A stretch of DNA of 42,540 nucleotides from Planctomycetota bacterium. Its GTDB lineage: Bacteria; Planctomycetota; B15-G4; SIAN01. A program made the translations under genes and the position numbers. The notes below the pieces were generated by a model, which was not told where the DNA came from, searched no databases, and saw nothing but the letters and a program-made list of their open reading frames with translations. The stretch spans positions 1-42,540 of the forward strand of contig SIAN01000034.1 of the NCBI GenBank assembly GCA_009691715.1, given 5' to 3'. Shown one piece after another: positions 39,736 to 42,540 of the stretch; within the stretch, counting starts at the first letter, position 1; each line of letters opens with the position of its first letter.

Positions 39736-40490
39736 GCACGCGATCCCTCTTCATCCGTTGCGTCGCCGTCCGCCCCATCCCCGAGTGCGCGACCGTAATA
39801 CGCACGATAGAGGATGGCGGCCGGCACCCCCATGCGGAAGGCCCAAGCGATGGCGACGTTCAGCAGTGTCGTCCTGATGACGCCGTGCCGCTCCCAGCGT
39901 CGAGCACTCACGTGGATGCGCCGACCGGTCGCGACGATCCGACCGAGCCGACGCAGCCGCTTCGCCAATCCGAGGTCCTCGCACAACGGCAGCGGCGGAT
40001 AGCCGCCGATGGCGACGAAGTCGCGGCGCCGCAGGAGCAGCCCGGAGTCGCCATACGGACAGCCGTGCTGGACCGCGCGCCGGGTCGCAGCGGCCTCGAT
40101 CCACCGGTAGGCGCGCCGATCGCCAACGATCTGCTGACGAAACACGATCGCACCGACGCCCGGCTCGGCCAGCAGCAGCAGCGCCTCCTCGATCGCGCCG
40201 TCCTCGAGCCAGCAGTCGGCATGCAGGAAGAGCAGGTGGTCGAGGCCGGCCGCCGCGGCACCGGTATTCAGTTGCGGCCCGCGGCCCGGCGCGCAGCGCA
40301 CCACGCGCGCTCCGCAGGCTGCCAGCGTTGCCGCCGCGGACTCGTTGCCGCCGGCATCGGCGACCACGATCTCGCCGACTCGATCAAGCGCGGCGACGCG
40401 CGGGACATTGCTCCGCAGCGCGGCGCCGTCGGCAAGCGCCGGGATCACCACGCTCACGCGGAACCCCAAGTCGCTGGTCGGTCGGTCCAA
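39732..40490 (-). CDS. Glycosyltransferase family 2, TIGR04283 type
   Basis: 252 aa. Seen: FRVSVVIPALADG, EIVVADAGGNES, GRGPQLNTGAAAAGLDHLLF then LHADC, and YGDSGLLLRRRDF followed by IGGYPPLPLCEDLGLAKRLRRLGR. These match what I recall as TIGR04283, named 'rSAM/selenodomain-associated transferase 2' because of its genomic company. The presence of selC in the same window fits that name, although no radical SAM/selenodomain protein is seen beside it here. A GT-A transferase with the D-x-D-like LHADCW; substrate unknown. It begins nine bases after the purD stop. Confidence 0.85.
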   Translation of the reverse strand: MDRPTSDLGFRVSVVIPALADGAALRSNVPRVAALDRVGEIVVADAGGNESAAATLAACGARVVRCAPGRGPQLNTGAAAAGLDHLLFLHADCWLEDGAIEEALLLLAEPGVGAIVFRQQIVGDRRAYRWIEAAATRRAVQHGCPYGDSGLLLRRRDFVAIGGYPPLPLCEDLGLAKRLRRLGRIVATGRRIHVSARRWERHGVIRTTLLNVAIAWAFRMGVPAAILYRAYYGRALGDGADGDATDEEGSRA

Positions 40491-40499
40491 GCGCGGTAC

Positions 40500-41786
40500 T
40501 CAGTGCGCCATGCCATCCCGAGCGACACCGATGTCGCGGCGGAAGTGCATCCCCTCGAATTCGATGCGCGAGGCCGCCTGGTAGGCGCGATGGCGCGCCT
40601 CGTCCATCGAGCCGCCGATCGCGGTGACGCCAAGCACGCGGCCGCCGTTCGTCTGCCAATGGCCGAGCTCGAGCTTGGTCCCGGCGTGGTGGAGTCGCAC
40701 GCCCGGCACCGCCGCCGCTCCTTCGAGACCCGACATCCGGCGCCCCTTCTTGAACGGCCCGGGATAGCCGCCCGATGCCAGCACGATGACCAACGCAGCG
40801 TCGGGCAAGAATTCGAGGCTGCCGAGCTCGTCGAGCCGCCCCTCCGCGGTCTTCTGCGCGATCTCGACGAAGTCGGTCTTCAACCGCGGCAGGATCACCT
40901 GGGTCTCGGGATCGCCGAAGCGGCAGTTGAATTCGAGCACGCGCGGACCATTCGCCGTCAGCATGACGCCGGCGTAGAGGACGCCGCGATACTCGATCCC
41001 CTCGCGATTGAGCGCGTGCAGCATCGGGATCAGGACACGCGCCTCGATGTCCTCCTGCAGTTCCGGTGTCCACAGCGGGGTCGGCGAATAGGCACCCATG
41101 CCGCCGGTGTTCGGGCCGGCATCGCCATCGAAGACGCGCTTGTGGTCGCGCGCCGGTTCGAGCGTCAAGATCGTCTTGCCGTCGGTGATGGCGAGGACGG
41201 AGAGCTCCTCGCCGAAGAGGCACTCCTCGACCAGGAGGCGATTGCCGGCGGCGCCGAACTCGCGGCGCACCATGATCTGCGCCACGCCTTCGAGCGCCTC
41301 GCGACGATCGTGCGCGATCACCACGCCCTTGCCCGCGGCGAGACCGTCGGCCTTCAGGACCACCGGCCACTGCGACTGCTGCTCGGCGAACCAGAGCTCG
41401 GCGTGGCGCGCATCGTCGAACACGCGCGAATCGGCCGTCGGGATGTGGTACTTGCGCAGCAGCGTCTTGGTGAAGACCTTGCTGCCCTCAAGCTGCGCGC
41501 CCGCCTTCTTCGGCCCGAAACAGAGCAGCCCATCCTTGGCGAATTCGTCGGCGATTCCGGCGACCAGCGGCGCCTCCGGCCCCACCACCGTCAAGTCGAT
41601 CTTGAGATCGCGCGCGCAGCGGCGGAGCCCGGCAATGTTGTCCGCGGCCACGTCGACACGGGTCGCGATCTGGCCGAGCGCATCGGACCCTGGCGCGACG
41701 TAGAGCCGCTCCGTCCGCGGCGAGCGCAGGATCGCCTCGGCGATCGCGTGCTCACGCCCACCCGACCCGACCAGGAGGATCTTCAT
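40500..41786 (-). CDS. purD: Phosphoribosylamine-glycine ligase
   Basis: 428 aa from the ATG at 41786 (MKILLVGSGGREHA, the family start); in-frame ATGs at 41795 and 41804 are alternatives and no good binding site decides between them. An ATP-grasp enzyme of de novo purine synthesis that joins glycine to phosphoribosylamine. Seen: VVGPEAPLVAGIADEF, VVLKADGLAAGKGVVIA, GPNTGGMGAYSP, YRGVLYAGVML, LEFNCRFGDPETQVILPRL. Complete and canonical. First gene of a unit with GT2 and Fur. Confidence 0.97.
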   Translation of the reverse strand: MKILLVGSGGREHAIAEAILRSPRTERLYVAPGSDALGQIATRVDVAADNIAGLRRCARDLKIDLTVVGPEAPLVAGIADEFAKDGLLCFGPKKAGAQLEGSKVFTKTLLRKYHIPTADSRVFDDARHAELWFAEQQSQWPVVLKADGLAAGKGVVIAHDRREALEGVAQIMVRREFGAAGNRLLVEECLFGEELSVLAITDGKTILTLEPARDHKRVFDGDAGPNTGGMGAYSPTPLWTPELQEDIEARVLIPMLHALNREGIEYRGVLYAGVMLTANGPRVLEFNCRFGDPETQVILPRLKTDFVEIAQKTAEGRLDELGSLEFLPDAALVIVLASGGYPGPFKKGRRMSGLEGAAAVPGVRLHHAGTKLELGHWQTNGGRVLGVTAIGGSMDEARHRAYQAASRIEFEGMHFRRDIGVARDGMAH

Positions 41787-41820
41787 GCCGGCCATGCTGC
41801 TCACGCCAAAAGGGGCGGGG

Positions 41821-41828
41821 ACTTTAGC
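41821..41828 (-). promoter_or_regulatory. GCTAAAGT element upstream of purD
   Basis: CCGGGCTAAAGT on the minus strand just before purD, 35 bases from the ATG at 41786. Shares CCGGGCTA with the DUF362 and tRNA-Arg(TCT) elements; TAAAGT would be the -10 hexamer. Confidence 0.45.
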
Positions 41829-42001
41829 CCGGATCCTCCATGAACCCCTACTTCGGCTCGGTCTGCCGGCGCATGACTTCGTCGGAAAGCCGCGTACCTT
41901 CCTCAGCGTGTCGCGAGACCCGCATCGTCGGAACCGCGGCTTCCCTCCTCGTCCTCAACCGACATCCCGTCGCCTCGCGACGGGGCGCATGAATGACCCG
42001 G

Positions 42002-42009
42002 GCTACCAT
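42002..42009 (+). promoter_or_regulatory. GCTACCAT element upstream of tRNA-Arg(TCT)
   Basis: CCGGGCTACCAT lies 16 bases before the first tRNA base, the right place for a -10 element. The decamer GCTACCATGC is identical to that before the MFS gene. Confidence 0.5.
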
Positions 42010-42025
42010 GCTTCGCCGTCACGAA

Positions 42026-42102
42026 GCGCCCGTAGCTCAACTGGCTAGAGCAGCGGTTTTCTAAACCGCAGGTCGCAGGTTCGAGCCCTGCCGGGCGTAC
42101 CA
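42026..42102 (+). tRNA. tRNA-Arg (anticodon TCT)
   Basis: 77 nt: acceptor GCGCCCG/CGGGCGT with a G-U closing pair, D arm GCTCAACTGGCTAGAGC, anticodon loop TTTCTAA giving TCT, T arm GCAGG-TTCGAGC-CCTGC, discriminator A and encoded CCA. It reads AGA codons, which are rare in such a GC-rich genome. Its 3' half is the likely attachment site of the element whose integrase follows. Confidence 0.96.
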
Positions 42103-42540
42103 TCCGAAGCGCCTGCTCCGACGCAGTTTACGTCGTCCGTTTCGCAATCCGACGCAGAGTACGGTTCCTCGTCATCGTGCGAGGAAGTGCGCGGAGCGGC
42201 AGGCTCGTGGCAGGCGACAGGGGACATTTTCGGGGACACGCCGGACACGCCGGACACGCCGCTCCCGTCGGTTCCGGTCGCCGCCGCAGTCGCCGTCGCC
42301 GCGCTCCCGTCCGCGCTCGGAAGGGGCAGCTTCGCGACGGCATCCTTGAGGTCGAGCAGCCGCAGATCCGTGTACGTCTTCATCGTCAGCTCGACCGTCG
42401 AGTGCCGGGCGAGCGCCTGCGCCGTGCGCGGGTGCGCGCCGGTCGCCGTGAGCCACGAGACGAACGTGAGCCGCAGGCTGTGGAAGTCGACGACGACCCG
42501 CGCGTCGTCCGCCGCCTTCACCCCGGCGGCCGCCAAGTCG
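42045..42540 (-). CDS. Tyrosine recombinase/integrase, C-terminal part (cut by window edge)
   Basis: About 165 residues of the C-terminus; the gene continues beyond the right edge. Seen: DLAAAGVKAADDARVVVDFHSLRLTF with the catalytic Arg in HSLR, QALARHSTVELTMKTYTD with the second catalytic His and the nucleophile Tyr in TYTD. The usual HALRHTF is HSLRLTF here. After the catalytic domain comes a low-complexity Ser/Gly/Ala tail. The reading frame then runs antisense through the 3' half of tRNA-Arg(TCT), ending at TAG inside it. This is typical of integrases that insert at a tRNA gene and indicates an integrative element to the right. Confidence 0.88.
   Translation of the reverse strand, partial: DLAAAGVKAADDARVVVDFHSLRLTFVSWLTATGAHPRTAQALARHSTVELTMKTYTDLRLLDLKDAVAKLPLPSADGSAATATAAATGTDGSGVSGVSGVSPKMSPVACHEPAAPRTSSHDDEEPYSASDCETDDVNCVGAGASDGTPGRARTCDLRFRKPLL
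42235..42261. repeat. Three tandem copies of a 9-bp unit in the integrase tail
   Basis: GACACGCCG at 42235, 42244 and 42253. On the coding strand it gives Ser-Gly-Val three times in the low-complexity tail after the catalytic domain. Confidence 0.9.

Noticed and set aside
41903..42103. 66-residue minus-strand frame containing RPAGLEPATCGLENRC
   Set aside because: It is the well-known spurious translation of the antisense strand of a tRNA gene, not a protein.

Overview
The window is high-GC, densely packed bacterial chromosome that most likely comes from a Planctomycetota member. The pointers are a small basic protein of the type restricted to the Planctomycetes-Verrucomicrobia-Chlamydiae group (9409-9726), three consecutive EutN/CcmL-type microcompartment vertex proteins followed by a class II aldolase (16513-18178, the core of the PVC-type sugar-phosphate microcompartment), sulfatase-like enzymes, a DUF362 protein, and a secreted Asp-box protein. 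Genes are often joined by ATGA/GTGA overlaps.

Layout. 1-100: tail of an unidentified, possibly transposase, gene. 221-3602: a TPR/HExxH lipoprotein and a secreted thioredoxin-fold-like protein, divergent with overlapping start codons. 3603-4168: a low-GC gap, an orphan Rho-independent terminator, and a selenocysteine tRNA (selC). 4249-6608: cysteine desulfurase and rhodanese-less ThiI, a tRNA 4-thiouridine (or thiamine) sulfur-transfer pair. 6631-12495 (minus): lipoprotein, Der GTPase, QueE, PVC small basic protein, a membrane-anchored unknown, YkgJ-like cysteine cluster protein and a Hanks-type kinase. 12755-23370 (plus): single-module Clp-D2-like AAA+ ATPase, two exported proteins (one PpiC foldase), the BMC-P triplet plus aldolase, a GT4 glycosyltransferase, a large PIG-L deacetylase and an MFS nucleoside-type transporter. 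23389-25831 (minus): SGNH-like protein and DUF362 protein with a His-rich tail. 26005-27394: a sulfatase pseudogene with several frameshifts. 27466-33327 (minus): a tight four-gene unit, Asp-box protein, radical SAM enzyme, beta-helix protein and DUF3754 membrane protein. 33422-33498: tRNA-Arg(CCG). 33602-39206: sulfatase-like hydrolase divergent from ribH-nusB-ftsY-O-antigen-ligase/TPR. 39196-41786 (minus): purD, a GT2 of the 'selenodomain-associated' type and a Fur regulator. 42026-42540: tRNA-Arg(TCT) with the end of a tyrosine integrase running into it, which marks the border of an integrated element lying to the right.

Most interesting: a microcompartment locus cut down to vertex proteins and aldolase without any hexamer shell gene in view; the secreted/radical-SAM four-gene unit; the selenium/sulfur cluster around selC; a recurrent GGGCTANNNT element upstream of five transcription units; and in-frame short tandem repeats near the N-termini of several exported or envelope-related proteins.
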